In this document: in pieces, positions 13,199 to 21,246 of the stretch
Layout of the letters: every line of letters starts with the position of its first letter
How positions within the stretch are numbered: the first letter of the stretch is position 1
Source: CAZXPY01 sp964643435
Lineage (GTDB): Bacteria; Patescibacteriota; Microgenomatia; Woykebacterales; RBG-16-39-9b
Assembly (NCBI GenBank): GCA_964643435.1
Contig: CAZXPY010000006.1
Span: 1 to 22,824, forward strand
Direction: 5' to 3'
DNA: 22,824 nucleotides
Made by a program: the position numbers and the translations under genes
The notes under the pieces: model-generated
Database searches by the model: none
What the model was told of the DNA's origin: nothing
What the model saw: only the letters and a program-made list of their open reading frames with translations

Positions 13199-13557
13199 GG
13201 TACGCTTTGCCAAGAGAAAATAGTTAAAATATTATTATTGTATTGGAAACTGCTTTCAACCATTTTAATAATCTGACCAACACTTGCTTTTGAATTAATT
13301 TTACTGGCAGCGACACTTATTGTAACAGTATTTGAATCAATATTTAAAGACTCACCAGCGTAATTTGGATCACGAAGAAGTCTAATAGCCGCATTTTCAA
13401 CACCAAAATCAGCTAGAGCTTGGCCTTGCGTGCTCTGACGAACTGCTAGCGAAGAGCGACTTTGAATAACTGCTACTAAAACAGCGCCGGTTAAAACAAC
13501 CAAGCTAATTGCCGAAACCATTATTAAACTAATTAAAGCGGTTCCTTTTTCTCTCAT
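13195..13557 (-). CDS. minor pseudopilin, PilX/GspK-like
   Basis: 120 aa starting MREKGTALISLIMVSAISL, at the ATG that overlaps the upstream stop by four nt; the frame is open for 8 more codons upstream. A short leader with G5 precedes a hydrophobic helix (about 7-30) whose +5 residue is Ser rather than Glu, as in GspK-type tip pseudopilins (family knowledge). The helix continues into SRSSLAVRQSTQGQALADFGVENAA, the pattern common in PilX/GspK proteins. A small globular C-terminus follows. Likely part of the priming tip complex. Confidence 0.78.
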   Translation of the reverse strand: MREKGTALISLIMVSAISLVVLTGAVLVAVIQSRSSLAVRQSTQGQALADFGVENAAIRLLRDPNYAGESLNIDSNTVTISVAASKINSKASVGQIIKMVESSFQYNNNILTIFSWQSVP

Positions 13558-14102
13558 CGTAAACCTAGGGTAGTTGCCCAACTTTTAGTAAGAGTTCCTT
13601 GTTTTGTTGTTCGCAGTCCTCTTAAAATTAAGTTTATTTTTAGAGTTGGTTTTCCGCCATTGCTTTCAAGTTTACTACCAATCTTTTGAAAACTGATAGA
13701 ATCTACAACTACCTCATTAGTGGTAATTGGGTCCGAAATAAGGCCGTTTGTTATAAAAAGAGCGTTGCCAATTTTTGAAAAGGTGAGCGGCTGACCATTT
13801 ATTGTTAATGTCAGAGAATTTTGGGTTTCGCCAAGATTAGCTGGTATTGTAATTGCATTTGCTCTTCTGACATCATATTTAATTCTCTCAAAAATCAAGC
13901 GGCTATTTTCTTCCACCTCATTTCTGACTTGTGATTTTACCGAAGCCTCAAGAGTCTGGCTTAAAAGATCAGTTACCACGAGTAATATTATTCCTAAAAC
14001 CGCAATATAGATTAAAAGTTCGATTAGAGTAGAACCACTTTTTTGCCCCCAAACAAATTTTTTCAAGAAATGGTATTTAAACTTTTTTGAATATTTTTTC
14101 AT
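13554..14102 (-). CDS. minor pseudopilin, PilW/PulJ-like
   Basis: 182 aa from ATG 14102, in a 4-nt ATGA overlap with the upstream gene. The leader is unusually long and basic (MKKYSKKFKYHFLKKFVWGQ). The prepilin cleavage site is G23 before STLIELLIYIAVLGIILLVV, with Glu at +5. The segment TLEASVKSQVRNEVEENSRLIFERIKYDVRRA is the helix-and-loop signature of PilW/GspJ-type minor pilins. The C-terminal part is beta-rich. Probably a minor subunit at the pilus tip with the neighbouring PilX-, FimT- and PilV-like proteins. Confidence 0.82.
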   Translation of the reverse strand: MKKYSKKFKYHFLKKFVWGQKSGSTLIELLIYIAVLGIILLVVTDLLSQTLEASVKSQVRNEVEENSRLIFERIKYDVRRANAITIPANLGETQNSLTLTINGQPLTFSKIGNALFITNGLISDPITTNEVVVDSISFQKIGSKLESNGGKPTLKINLILRGLRTTKQGTLTKSWATTLGLR

Positions 14103-16000
14103 GGCGACCAATTTACGGTTACATTTTCTAGAGTTGGGGTATTATTTCCATCTCCAGTTAAAAATGCTTTGTACCTAATAAACGAAGCTGATACAAGCTC
14201 AAGTGGTATTGTGCCTGGATTAATAAAATAAGTAGCTGCGCTACTATCTGGTCCAATAAAGTTCCAAATTGGTCCATTAGAATTGCTAGTAGCTACTTGA
14301 AATTTTATGTCAGTTGAAGCTGGTTTATTCGTGGCCCAACTTAAATAATTAAACCCACGGTTTACACCTAAATTACCAAAAGTTGCTGATTCAAAAGTCC
14401 CAGAAATTTGGTAACCTCCAACTGACTGAATTGTATAGCGGAATGGTACATCGCGGTAGCTAAAGGGATTCCAAGAACCGCCGCTATTCGCACTTTTTGC
14501 ATAGAAAGAATTTGAACCGTCGAAGGTTCTGCCAATATAGGAAGCCGAATTTTGAGTTTCTTGCGCCGATAAAACATAGGAACGGCCGTTTGTTGTTAAA
14601 GGAGAAGAGAGAAAAAATCTATAAGTACGTCCGGCAATTAAGGTACGCGGTTGGGTAAAGACATAGCTATACCAACTATAGGTGGTACTAACACTAGTAC
14701 GATTAACTAAAATACCAGTTTCGATTAGGTTATTGTTCGTAACATCATATAGAGTTACGTATAAATTATCTTCCGGAGGTGTTGTAGAAATACGACGAAT
14801 GTAAAAACTAACGTTCGTAGCCGTTCTATTTAATCCCGTAACTGAAAATTGTTCACCAATAAAGTTACCGTTAAATATTCTGGTTACACTAGTACTATCA
14901 TCATAAGGTTGATGTAGGGGATTGCCTTCAACAGTATTATCTGAGAAACCAACTAAATAAATCGGTTGTCTATTTAGTGTAAGCCAACTAGTACCCTTAG
15001 TAAAGGAAAAAAGGACGTTACTGGCAGTATCTGTTGCACCATCGTAGGGTATTGCATTATTTAAAGGACTCGAGAACCTTACTTCAAGGTTTCTTGTTCC
15101 GGATATTTTTCTTATAACGATATGATAAATTGTTCCAGAAGTTAAATTAACACTTGAGTTTAGGTTCACATTGACCCAACGTGCTGCACCTACCGGTGAA
15201 TAAATGCCAGAGGCCAAAACCGTTCCTGGGTTACCCGCATTATTTGAGCGTAGTTCTATAGCGTAATTTGCTAATCCTCCTCCGGTTTGAGAGTTTTGGT
15301 AAAATCCCAGCTGGTTAGCTAACTTAGAATTTTGAGCCGTAAACCTTATCGAAAACCAATTGTTAGCACTTGCTAAGGGTAAACTTGAAAAGGAGGTGGC
15401 AATAAATTTGTTACCCATCGTTTGGGATCCGCCACTAATTGGAGCTAAAACAACCTCACCACCGGATATATTGGTGGTTACTACATTTGTTTTTGTTCCT
15501 TGATCAAATTCTAACTGTGTCGTTTGTATCCAGGTAGTGTTACCCTGCCAACGCGAAAGGTAAAAAGTTTGACTAATCGAAGAAATGGAGCCGTATCCTT
15601 GCCAAGAAACGGAAAGTTTTATTTTTTTAGTGGAAGGGTCAATTTTTCCACCGGCGTTAACTATATTGCCGTTTGTATCTCTTCTAGTATCATCGATAAT
15701 TATCTCCCTAGTGAAAGCGCCCGTTACTTCATTACCGGAAACTAGCGACCAATTACTGCCGGAGATGACTGGGTGGTAGGTACCGTTTGAGGCTAATTGG
15801 GGCCAGCCGGTTTCCCTGACCGAACGAACCGCCTCGATTGCTTCCTGAAATAGAAAATTAGCGTTTAAAATATTGGTAGATAAATTTGTACCGGACCTAA
15901 CACCAATTAAACCTCCAACTAACGCACTAATTAAAATGGAGGCGATACCAAGCGCTAAAACGAGTTCTATTAATATTTGACCGCCCGTTTTATTGGACAT
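14099..16000 (-). CDS. 633-aa pilin-like protein with large beta-sandwich adhesin region
   Basis: The N-terminus MSNKTGG|QILIELVLALGIASI is a prepilin signal with Glu at +5, and the first 80 residues (FLFQEAIEAVRSVRETGW) resemble PilV-like minor pilins. Beyond that is a very large extracellular part. Two domains of similar plan are visible (about 195-345 and 355-515): both have strands ending in a phrase such as LTSGTIYHIVIRK or LIAGRTYRFFLSS, preceded by aromatic strands, suggesting a duplicated carbohydrate- or cell-surface-binding sandwich. A third segment (540-633) ends in NTPTLENVTVNWSP. Usual minor pilins are 150-200 aa, so this one carries a cargo module, most likely a tip adhesin (inference). 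Its start overlaps the upstream gene by 11 nt. Confidence 0.8.
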   Translation of the reverse strand: MSNKTGGQILIELVLALGIASILISALVGGLIGVRSGTNLSTNILNANFLFQEAIEAVRSVRETGWPQLASNGTYHPVISGSNWSLVSGNEVTGAFTREIIIDDTRRDTNGNIVNAGGKIDPSTKKIKLSVSWQGYGSISSISQTFYLSRWQGNTTWIQTTQLEFDQGTKTNVVTTNISGGEVVLAPISGGSQTMGNKFIATSFSSLPLASANNWFSIRFTAQNSKLANQLGFYQNSQTGGGLANYAIELRSNNAGNPGTVLASGIYSPVGAARWVNVNLNSSVNLTSGTIYHIVIRKISGTRNLEVRFSSPLNNAIPYDGATDTASNVLFSFTKGTSWLTLNRQPIYLVGFSDNTVEGNPLHQPYDDSTSVTRIFNGNFIGEQFSVTGLNRTATNVSFYIRRISTTPPEDNLYVTLYDVTNNNLIETGILVNRTSVSTTYSWYSYVFTQPRTLIAGRTYRFFLSSPLTTNGRSYVLSAQETQNSASYIGRTFDGSNSFYAKSANSGGSWNPFSYRDVPFRYTIQSVGGYQISGTFESATFGNLGVNRGFNYLSWATNKPASTDIKFQVATSNSNGPIWNFIGPDSSAATYFINPGTIPLELVSASFIRYKAFLTGDGNNTPTLENVTVNWSP

Positions 16001-16496
16001 TGACTACTCCAAAAAAATTAAAAATAAAGTTTCTTAAATTTCCGGTTTCCTTATCCCTTAAAGTAACTTGTTTTTGGGTTGGATTAAAATTGACTATTTC
16101 TCCAGAGCCTTTCCCAAAAACTAGGTCCCTCGTTGGTAAGCCAATAACCGAAAACTCAAGATTGGTAGGTAATGTTGTTTTAAAGTTCCATGGCTCCGCA
16201 ACTACGAAAGTTGTTCCTCGAAACAAAGTGAAACTGTCTTTTTCAAAATGTATGCCAAAATTTTCGCTAGCTATGTTGTTAGTAGAAAATCCAGCGATAC
16301 TTTTTTCCTGGGCTTCCCTTATCGTTGCAAGAAGCTCATCACTTGTTTTGGAAGAAATAGCTTCTCTATTTGGGCGAATAAAGTTTATGGTAGTCAGAGA
16401 AACAAGGATAGTAAAAATTGCTAAAACTAAAGAAACCTCAACAAGAGTAAAACCAGCCTCACTTTGAAATTTTTTGAATAAAGGGCAGATTTTCAT
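15990..16496 (-). CDS. minor pseudopilin, GspH/FimT-like
   Basis: 168 aa. The leader ends in EAG15, and the mature protein begins FTLVEVSLVLAIFTILVSLTT with Glu at +5. The sequence NREAISSKTSDELLATIREAQEKSIAG after the helix fits GspH/FimT, as does the beta-rich C-terminal half (TLFRGTTFVV, FNPTQKQVTLRD). It starts 1 nt after the pilC stop. Likely nucleates pilus assembly with the other minor pilins. Confidence 0.85.
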   Translation of the reverse strand: MKICPLFKKFQSEAGFTLVEVSLVLAIFTILVSLTTINFIRPNREAISSKTSDELLATIREAQEKSIAGFSTNNIASENFGIHFEKDSFTLFRGTTFVVAEPWNFKTTLPTNLEFSVIGLPTRDLVFGKGSGEIVNFNPTQKQVTLRDKETGNLRNFIFNFFGVVNVQ

Positions 16497-16497
16497 T

Positions 16498-17562
16498 TTA
16501 CTGCGGACTTATTTGACCAATAAGCTGATAGATCGGCGCAATAATTGCAATGACAATCGCACCAACCGCAATCCCAATCAGAATAAGCAGTATTGGTTCA
16601 ATTAAAGTTGCAATATTTTTAACTTCTAAGGAAACTTTATCCTGGAGATGATCTGAGAAATCAATTAGAGTTTTATCTAAGTTACCGCTTTTTTCACCAG
16701 TAGCGACCATGCCGGCTAAAATACCGGGGAAAAACCCTTTGTGCGATTTTAAAGCATCACTCAAGTTTTTACCGGCCGACAAATCGTTTTTTAGGGAGAG
16801 AGCTACTTTTCTCAAATTGTTTTGACTAATGACCTGCGCGGAAAGCTCACAAGCTTCAATAATCGGGACTCCACTGCCCAATAGGGTAGAAAAAGTTCTG
16901 GTAAACCTTATTAAATCAATTTTTAAAATTAAGGGTTTAATAATTGGCAAGTTGTTGAAGAGATTTAGCACTAAACCCCTGGTTTTTTTGTTTCTTAAAG
17001 CTAAAGAAAATAAAAATATACAGGTAAAGAGAAGAAAAAAGAAAATTAATCTGTATTTAGTTATGAACAAAGAAGATGTCAAAAGTAGTTTTGTTGCGAT
17101 AGGTAGGGGAATCTTTAAGTTTATAAAAACTTCCGCGATTCTTGGAATAACAAAGAAAAGTATCACTAAAAGAACTAAAGTAGCAACCGTAATTACTAGG
17201 GTAGGGTAGAGCAAAGCACTTTTTACACTGGATTCAAGTTCAATCTCTCTTTTTAGACTAATAGAAAGCTCTTTTAATGCTTTGTCTAGGTTCCCGCTAG
17301 CCTCACCGGCTTTTACTGTCGAAATAAAAACTTCATCAAAAATGTTTGGGAACTTTTCAAGAGCCTCTGCTAAGGATGAACCTTCTTGAATCTTTTTAGA
17401 AACAGTCCCTAAAATTTCTTTGGAAGAATTTTTTTGAAGATCTTGTTTAATTGCTTCCAGGGCTTCGACAATTGGAATTCCAGAAGAGCTCATTATACTT
17501 AGGTTCTCAACGATTGTTAATTTTTCTTCTGAATTTAAGGTTTGGATAAGTTTAAAAATCAT
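16498..17562 (-). CDS. pilC: type IV pilus inner-membrane platform protein PilC
   Basis: 354 aa, shorter than the usual ~400. It contains two T2SF (GspF) domains. The first (about 15-140) carries SGIPIVEALEAIKQ and VKAGEASGNLDKALKEL. The second (about 215-350) carries GSGVPIIEACELSAQ and VATGEKSGNLDKTLIDFS, a clear internal duplication. Membrane segments are at about 117-140, 168-188 and the C-terminus (LIEPILLILIGIAVGAIVIAIIAPIY). It couples PilB rotation to pilin insertion. The ATG overlaps the pilB stop by four nt. The short N-terminus lacks the leading cytoplasmic extension of longer homologues. Confidence 0.95.
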   Translation of the reverse strand: MIFKLIQTLNSEEKLTIVENLSIMSSSGIPIVEALEAIKQDLQKNSSKEILGTVSKKIQEGSSLAEALEKFPNIFDEVFISTVKAGEASGNLDKALKELSISLKREIELESSVKSALLYPTLVITVATLVLLVILFFVIPRIAEVFINLKIPLPIATKLLLTSSLFITKYRLIFFFLLFTCIFLFSLALRNKKTRGLVLNLFNNLPIIKPLILKIDLIRFTRTFSTLLGSGVPIIEACELSAQVISQNNLRKVALSLKNDLSAGKNLSDALKSHKGFFPGILAGMVATGEKSGNLDKTLIDFSDHLQDKVSLEVKNIATLIEPILLILIGIAVGAIVIAIIAPIYQLIGQISPQ

Positions 17563-19238
17563 TTACGGACAGCCTCCATAACTTCTTCCACTGTTGTCAA
17601 CCCCGCTTCCACTTTTGCTAAACCATCAAGAATCATACTTTTGAATCCTTCTTTTTTAGCTATCCCTTCTATTTCCTTAGTGGGTACCTGTTTAAAAATT
17701 AATTCCCTTATTGAATCAGAAATTTTTAAAACTTCGAATATTCCAATTCGATGCTGAAAACCAGTTAAATTGCAGGCAGAGCACCCTTTACCTTTATGGA
17801 TCGTAGCATTTTTTTTCTTAAAAGAAGGCGGCAAATCCTCACCAAAACTACTTTTCAGTGTTTCGAGAAGCTTACTGTCCAGATTTAAAGTTTGAATACA
17901 TTCGGGGCAGATTTTAGCAACAAGGCGCTGAGCGATTACCAAATTTAAAGTCGAACCAATTAGATAAGTCTGAGCCCCAAGGTCGATTAAACGGGGTATA
18001 GCTCCGATCGCATCGTTTGTGTGCAGAGACGAAAGGACTAAATGTCCAGTTAAGGCAGCATGAATTGAAATCTCCGCAGTTTCCTGATCTCTTATTTCAC
18101 CAACCAAAATAATATTTGGATCATGACGTAGGACAGAGCGTAAGCCAGTAGCGAAGGTTAAACCCACTTCGGGGTTAACTTGGATTTGATTGACTCGAGG
18201 TAAGCCGTATTCAATTGGGTCTTCAATAGTACAGATATTAACCGAAGAGATATTTAAAATGCTTAAAATATTGTACAAAGTAGTGGTCTTGCCACTTCCC
18301 GTAGGGCCACAAGAGAGTATCATGCCGTGAGGCAACTTAATTGCTTCTTGAACTACCTTTAAATTTTTACCGGCTAGTCCAAGATCCTCAAGGGTTTTTG
18401 GCCTTGCTTGGGAAGATAAAAGTCGCAAAACAGCGTCTTCGCCCCGGTATGTTGGTAAAATTGAAACCCGGATAGAAATTTCATCATTTCGGTGTTTAAA
18501 CCTAAACCTTCCGTCTTGGGGGAGTCGGTGCTCGTCTGTTCGTAAATTTGAAAGTATTTTAATTCTAGTAATTAAGCCATTACGAATATTTTGAGGCAGT
18601 GCTAAAACATCTTTTAATTTTCCGTCGACCCGAAAACGAATGATGACTTTATTACCAGAACTTTCGACATGTAAATCTGAAGCTTCTTCGGAAGCAGCGT
18701 AGGAGAGTATCGTATCTAAAGTTTTAATTATTTTGGACTCGTCTCCTGAAGGCAGTTTTATATTACTAACATTTTGGTTAATTACTTTTTCAAAGTCTTG
18801 TTCAAAGTTTTGGCGATACAAATTCAAACCCAAGTCTAAGACTGTCGGTAAGGTAAAATAAGGAATAACCTTCAGGTTAGTCTTTTTCTTAACAAATTCA
18901 ATAGTTTCTAAATCGTTTGGGTTCTCTAGTGCCAGATGTAGGCTTGAACCTTCCTTTTTAAAAGGGACAATTCTTTTTTCGTTAGCGGTGGCTTCAGGAA
19001 TTAATTTTAAGATTTCTGGAGCTATTTGCTCGGAACGCAGATCGGCGTAAGGAAAATCTAAACTTTCGGCCAGTAGCTGCCCTAAAAATTTTTCTAAAAT
19101 AATTCCGCGTTCAATTAATATATCAACAACCGGTTTTTCAAGATCACGAGCAATCTTTATTGCTCCCTCATACTCTTCTTTGGTAACAAAACCGGACCGC
19201 AGAAGAATTTCGCGCAGCTGCCCTTCATTAATTTTCAT
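17559..19238 (-). CDS. pilB: type IV pilus extension ATPase PilB
   Basis: 559-aa hexameric ATPase that powers pilus polymerisation. An N-terminal MshEN/T2SE_N domain (1-150) is followed by the N2 domain (DLHVESSGNKVIIRFRVDG). The ATPase core has Walker A GPTGSGKTTT (311-320), Asp box (IEDPIEY), Walker B ILVGEIRD (377-384) and His box (GHLVLSSLHTND). A tetracysteine zinc site, C444xxC447 and C486xxC489, is intact. It starts at ATG 19238, overlapping the response-regulator stop by 11 nt, so it is translationally coupled to the signalling genes. No PilT retraction ATPase is present in this window. Confidence 0.96.
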   Translation of the reverse strand: MKINEGQLREILLRSGFVTKEEYEGAIKIARDLEKPVVDILIERGIILEKFLGQLLAESLDFPYADLRSEQIAPEILKLIPEATANEKRIVPFKKEGSSLHLALENPNDLETIEFVKKKTNLKVIPYFTLPTVLDLGLNLYRQNFEQDFEKVINQNVSNIKLPSGDESKIIKTLDTILSYAASEEASDLHVESSGNKVIIRFRVDGKLKDVLALPQNIRNGLITRIKILSNLRTDEHRLPQDGRFRFKHRNDEISIRVSILPTYRGEDAVLRLLSSQARPKTLEDLGLAGKNLKVVQEAIKLPHGMILSCGPTGSGKTTTLYNILSILNISSVNICTIEDPIEYGLPRVNQIQVNPEVGLTFATGLRSVLRHDPNIILVGEIRDQETAEISIHAALTGHLVLSSLHTNDAIGAIPRLIDLGAQTYLIGSTLNLVIAQRLVAKICPECIQTLNLDSKLLETLKSSFGEDLPPSFKKKNATIHKGKGCSACNLTGFQHRIGIFEVLKISDSIRELIFKQVPTKEIEGIAKKEGFKSMILDGLAKVEAGLTTVEEVMEAVRK

Positions 19239-19602
19239 TGAGATATTTTCTAATTTTGTCGACTACTTGTTGGGGTGTATAATCAGTTTTTTGCAGAATC
19301 TCTTTCGCGCCAAGCTCTAGTGTCTTTGCAACTTCTTCCTGATTAGTATTCAAGTTAGTTAAGACAAGTACAGGGATACTACTTACAGAAGGGTCTTTTT
19401 TTATTCGCTCTAGTAGGTCTGTTCCACTCATTTTTGGCAACATAATATCAAGGATAATTATATCTGGTTTAACCTGTTTTACTTTTTGCTCACCTTCAAC
19501 ACCATCTAACGCCACCTCGACTTCAAAACCATCATGAAGAAACTTTTTTTTATACATATTGACCATTAAAGAATCATCCTCGATAAGCAAAATTTTTTTC
19601 AT
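19228..19602 (-). CDS. single-domain response regulator (receiver only)
   Basis: 124 aa consisting only of a REC domain. The acidic pair E8-D9-D10 is followed by phospho-acceptor D52 (IIILDIMLP), T82 (VLVLTN) and K105 (EILQKTD). The usual K-P-F reads K-T-D, so the loop after the Lys is atypical. There is no output domain, so it presumably acts by protein contact, CheY-like, perhaps on PilB encoded next to it (inference). I use ATG 19602, which shares TAATG with the kinase stop and has a strong GGAAGGAGGA upstream; the frame extends further but without support. Confidence 0.9.
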   Translation of the reverse strand: MKKILLIEDDSLMVNMYKKKFLHDGFEVEVALDGVEGEQKVKQVKPDIIILDIMLPKMSGTDLLERIKKDPSVSSIPVLVLTNLNTNQEEVAKTLELGAKEILQKTDYTPQQVVDKIRKYLNEN

Positions 19603-20477
19603 TAATTTCCTCCTTCCTTTTGCGAATTTTGTAAGCTGTTTTTTGCCGCTGGTGTCCCAGCAATTGGTAAGGATAAACAAAAAGTAGAACCCTGATTTGA
19701 TTCACTGGATCCTAGCCAAACATCTCCTCCTTGGAGGTTGGCAAGATTTTTTGAGATGTAAAGACCCAAACCGGTTCCACCCGAAATCCTAGTAATTTTT
19801 GTGGCGATCGGCGAAAATTTTTCGAAGAGGTGTTCTTGCTCTTCTTTGGGAATTCCCACCCCTGTATCGCGAACTTTAGTTATTAAATATTCTCCTTTGA
19901 CTTCAAAGCTTATTACTACTGAACCGGCGGTTGTAAATTTAAGCGCATTACTAACTAAATTTATTAAAATTTGAACAGTCATATCACTATCTGCTTGGAC
20001 TTTAGGGAGAGAAGATTTTGGGGTTTCAACATTAAGAACAATATTTTTTTGTCCAATTACCGGTTTAAATGATTGGACTAAAAGTGCAGCTAGGTTTTGA
20101 ACGTCAACTTCTTCGCGTAATTTTAGAGTGATTGCTCCAGATTCAATTCGGGAAACATTTAAAAGGTCGTTTACTAATCTTATTTGCCGTTCGATTGCCA
20201 CCATTATTTCGGTTAAGACTTCCCTTGCCTCCTGACTCATTTCCCCAACCTCACCAGCTAAAAGCATACTTACGTACCCCTTAATTACACTCATTGGCGA
20301 ACGCAGTTCGTGGGAAGCAATTGAAACAAATTCATCCTTGGCCTTGTCTAACCGGCGCAAATTTTTATTAGCTTCCTCCAAATCTTTGAGAGCCTTTTGG
20401 TATTGCTCCGGAGTTGGAGCCCGAGTTGTATTTAAGTCTGGGGAAGATGACGGGATACTTTGCCGATTTTGGTTCAT
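19602..20477 (-). CDS. soluble histidine kinase heading the pilus operon
   Basis: 291 aa with no membrane segment and no recognisable sensor domain. Residues 1-22 are Ser/Thr/Pro-rich and 23-48 a coiled coil (LKDLEEANKNLRRLDKAKDEF). The DHp domain has SHELRSPMSVIKGY with H56. The catalytic domain is complete: N-box NLVSNALKFT (N177), G1 D204-T-G-V-G208, F-box LFEKF, G2 GGTGLGLYI (233-241). It therefore likely autophosphorylates and passes the phosphate to the adjacent receiver. The input could be cytoplasmic or supplied by another kinase, for example the membrane pair at 5420-7892 (speculative). First gene of the pilus operon. Confidence 0.92.
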   Translation of the reverse strand: MNQNRQSIPSSSPDLNTTRAPTPEQYQKALKDLEEANKNLRRLDKAKDEFVSIASHELRSPMSVIKGYVSMLLAGEVGEMSQEAREVLTEIMVAIERQIRLVNDLLNVSRIESGAITLKLREEVDVQNLAALLVQSFKPVIGQKNIVLNVETPKSSLPKVQADSDMTVQILINLVSNALKFTTAGSVVISFEVKGEYLITKVRDTGVGIPKEEQEHLFEKFSPIATKITRISGGTGLGLYISKNLANLQGGDVWLGSSESNQGSTFCLSLPIAGTPAAKNSLQNSQKEGGN

Positions 20478-20497
20478 AAACTGTAACTAACAATTTA

Positions 20498-20526
20498 AGT
20501 TTAAAGCCAATAATCTAACAAGTCAA
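20498..20526 (-). promoter_or_regulatory. promoter of the kinase-pilus operon
   Basis: Minus strand: -35 TTGACT (20526-20521), 17-nt spacer, -10 TAAACT (20503-20498). The predicted start lies about 14 nt upstream of ATG 20477. Divergent from the ArsR-family promoter. Confidence 0.6.
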
Positions 20527-20546
20527 GCTAAATTACGAATAAAAAC

Positions 20547-20575
20547 TTGACAATCCCCTATTTATATAGTACTAT
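20547..20575 (+). promoter_or_regulatory. promoter of the ArsR/thioredoxin/glutaredoxin operon
   Basis: -35 TTGACA (20547-20552, consensus), 17-nt spacer, -10 TACTAT (20570-20575). The predicted start is at about 20582, and the leader to ATG 20609 has no SD. Confidence 0.65.
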
Positions 20576-20593
20576 TTGAATAGTTGTTCAATA
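20573..20593 (+). promoter_or_regulatory. probable ArsR/SmtB-type operator
   Basis: TGAA (20577-20580), 6 nt, TTCA (20587-20590), flanked by T/A to give TTGAA-N6-TTCAA. This is the core spacing of SmtB/ArsR-family operators (established for the family). It covers the end of the -10 and the start site, so binding would repress. ACTATT/AATAGT is a second, overlapping palindrome. Confidence 0.5.
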
Positions 20594-20608
20594 ATTAAAA
20601 TATAATAA

Positions 20609-20923
20609 ATGAAGAGAAAAAATTTTATAAAAGCTGTAGCAGAGGATTTGAAGGACCGAAAAAAACTCGAAACTTGCGCCAGACAATTTGGGGTGGCTGG
20701 AGACCTAACGCGGTTAAAAATCTGCTATCTTCTTTGCTCACATAGCGAGCTTTCCGTTACAGAAATTGCAAAAATTTTAAGATTGAAAGTAAGTACGGTC
20801 TCCCACTCTTTAAGTAAATTAAAAGAAATCCAGGTAGTTAAAAATAGAAGAAACCAGCAGATGATTTATTATTCACTAGCAAATAACCCTTTTACAAAAG
20901 TCCTTAGGGGTCAAATTTTATGA
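20609..20923 (+). CDS. ArsR/SmtB-family transcriptional regulator
   Basis: A 104-aa winged-helix protein. The family core is visible: DLTRLKICYLLCSHSELSVTEIAKIL, recognition helix VSTVSHSLSKLKEIQVV, and the wing KNRRNQQMIYYSL. The classical alpha-3 metal site ELCVCDL is ELSVTEI here, so both Cys are missing. Remaining Cys are C23, C39 and C43, which could bind another metal or act as a thiol sensor (inference). It has an operator-like repeat over its own promoter, so it is probably autorepressed. Its stop overlaps the ATG of the thioredoxin-like gene (ATGA), placing it in one operon with two thiol-redox proteins. Confidence 0.9.
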   Translation: MKRKNFIKAVAEDLKDRKKLETCARQFGVAGDLTRLKICYLLCSHSELSVTEIAKILRLKVSTVSHSLSKLKEIQVVKNRRNQQMIYYSLANNPFTKVLRGQIL

Positions 20924-21246
20924 AGGTTATTAAACTCATCCATAACAAAGATTGCCATATTTGGCAAGTTGCAAAAAAAATATTAGAAGAATCCTTAGAA
21001 GAACTCTCTTTACCCAAAAAATACGAAGTAATTACAATTAACACTGACGAAGAAGCCGAGAAGTACAAATTTTTCGGCTCCCCCCAAATTTTAATTGATG
21101 GAAAAGACATCGACCCGCTAGCTGCCGGAATCAAAAAATTTCAGATTTTTGGCTGTCGGGCGTATTTTTATAAAGGTAAATTTAGTGAATACCCTTCAAA
21201 AGAAATGATTTTATCTGCCTTAAAAGGAGGTGAAGAAAATGGTTAA
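20920..21246 (+). CDS. thioredoxin-fold protein with CxxW in place of CxxC
   Basis: 108 aa. The first strand and helix (MKVIKLIHNKDCHIWQVAKKIL) put C12 where the first active-site Cys of a thioredoxin lies, but the fourth position is W15, giving CHIW. The cis-Pro loop is clear (FGSPQILIDGKDIDP, P55). A further Cys, C79, lies in FGCRAYFYKGK. The pattern resembles small thioredoxin-like proteins encoded with mercury or arsenic resistance genes (family resemblance only). It could act as a monothiol protein or use C12 with C79. It is translationally coupled to the ArsR gene, and its 3' end overlaps the glutaredoxin gene by 8 nt. Confidence 0.75.
   Translation: MKVIKLIHNKDCHIWQVAKKILEESLEELSLPKKYEVITINTDEEAEKYKFFGSPQILIDGKDIDPLAAGIKKFQIFGCRAYFYKGKFSEYPSKEMILSALKGGEENG

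Noticed and set aside
16000..16467. 155-aa plus-strand ORF opposite the FimT-like gene, and similar long antisense ORFs (12141-12530, 16829-17209, 3333-3584)
   Set aside because: All lie antisense to genes with clear family motifs, lack SDs or promoters, and have low-complexity Lys/Ser/Leu composition typical of shadows.
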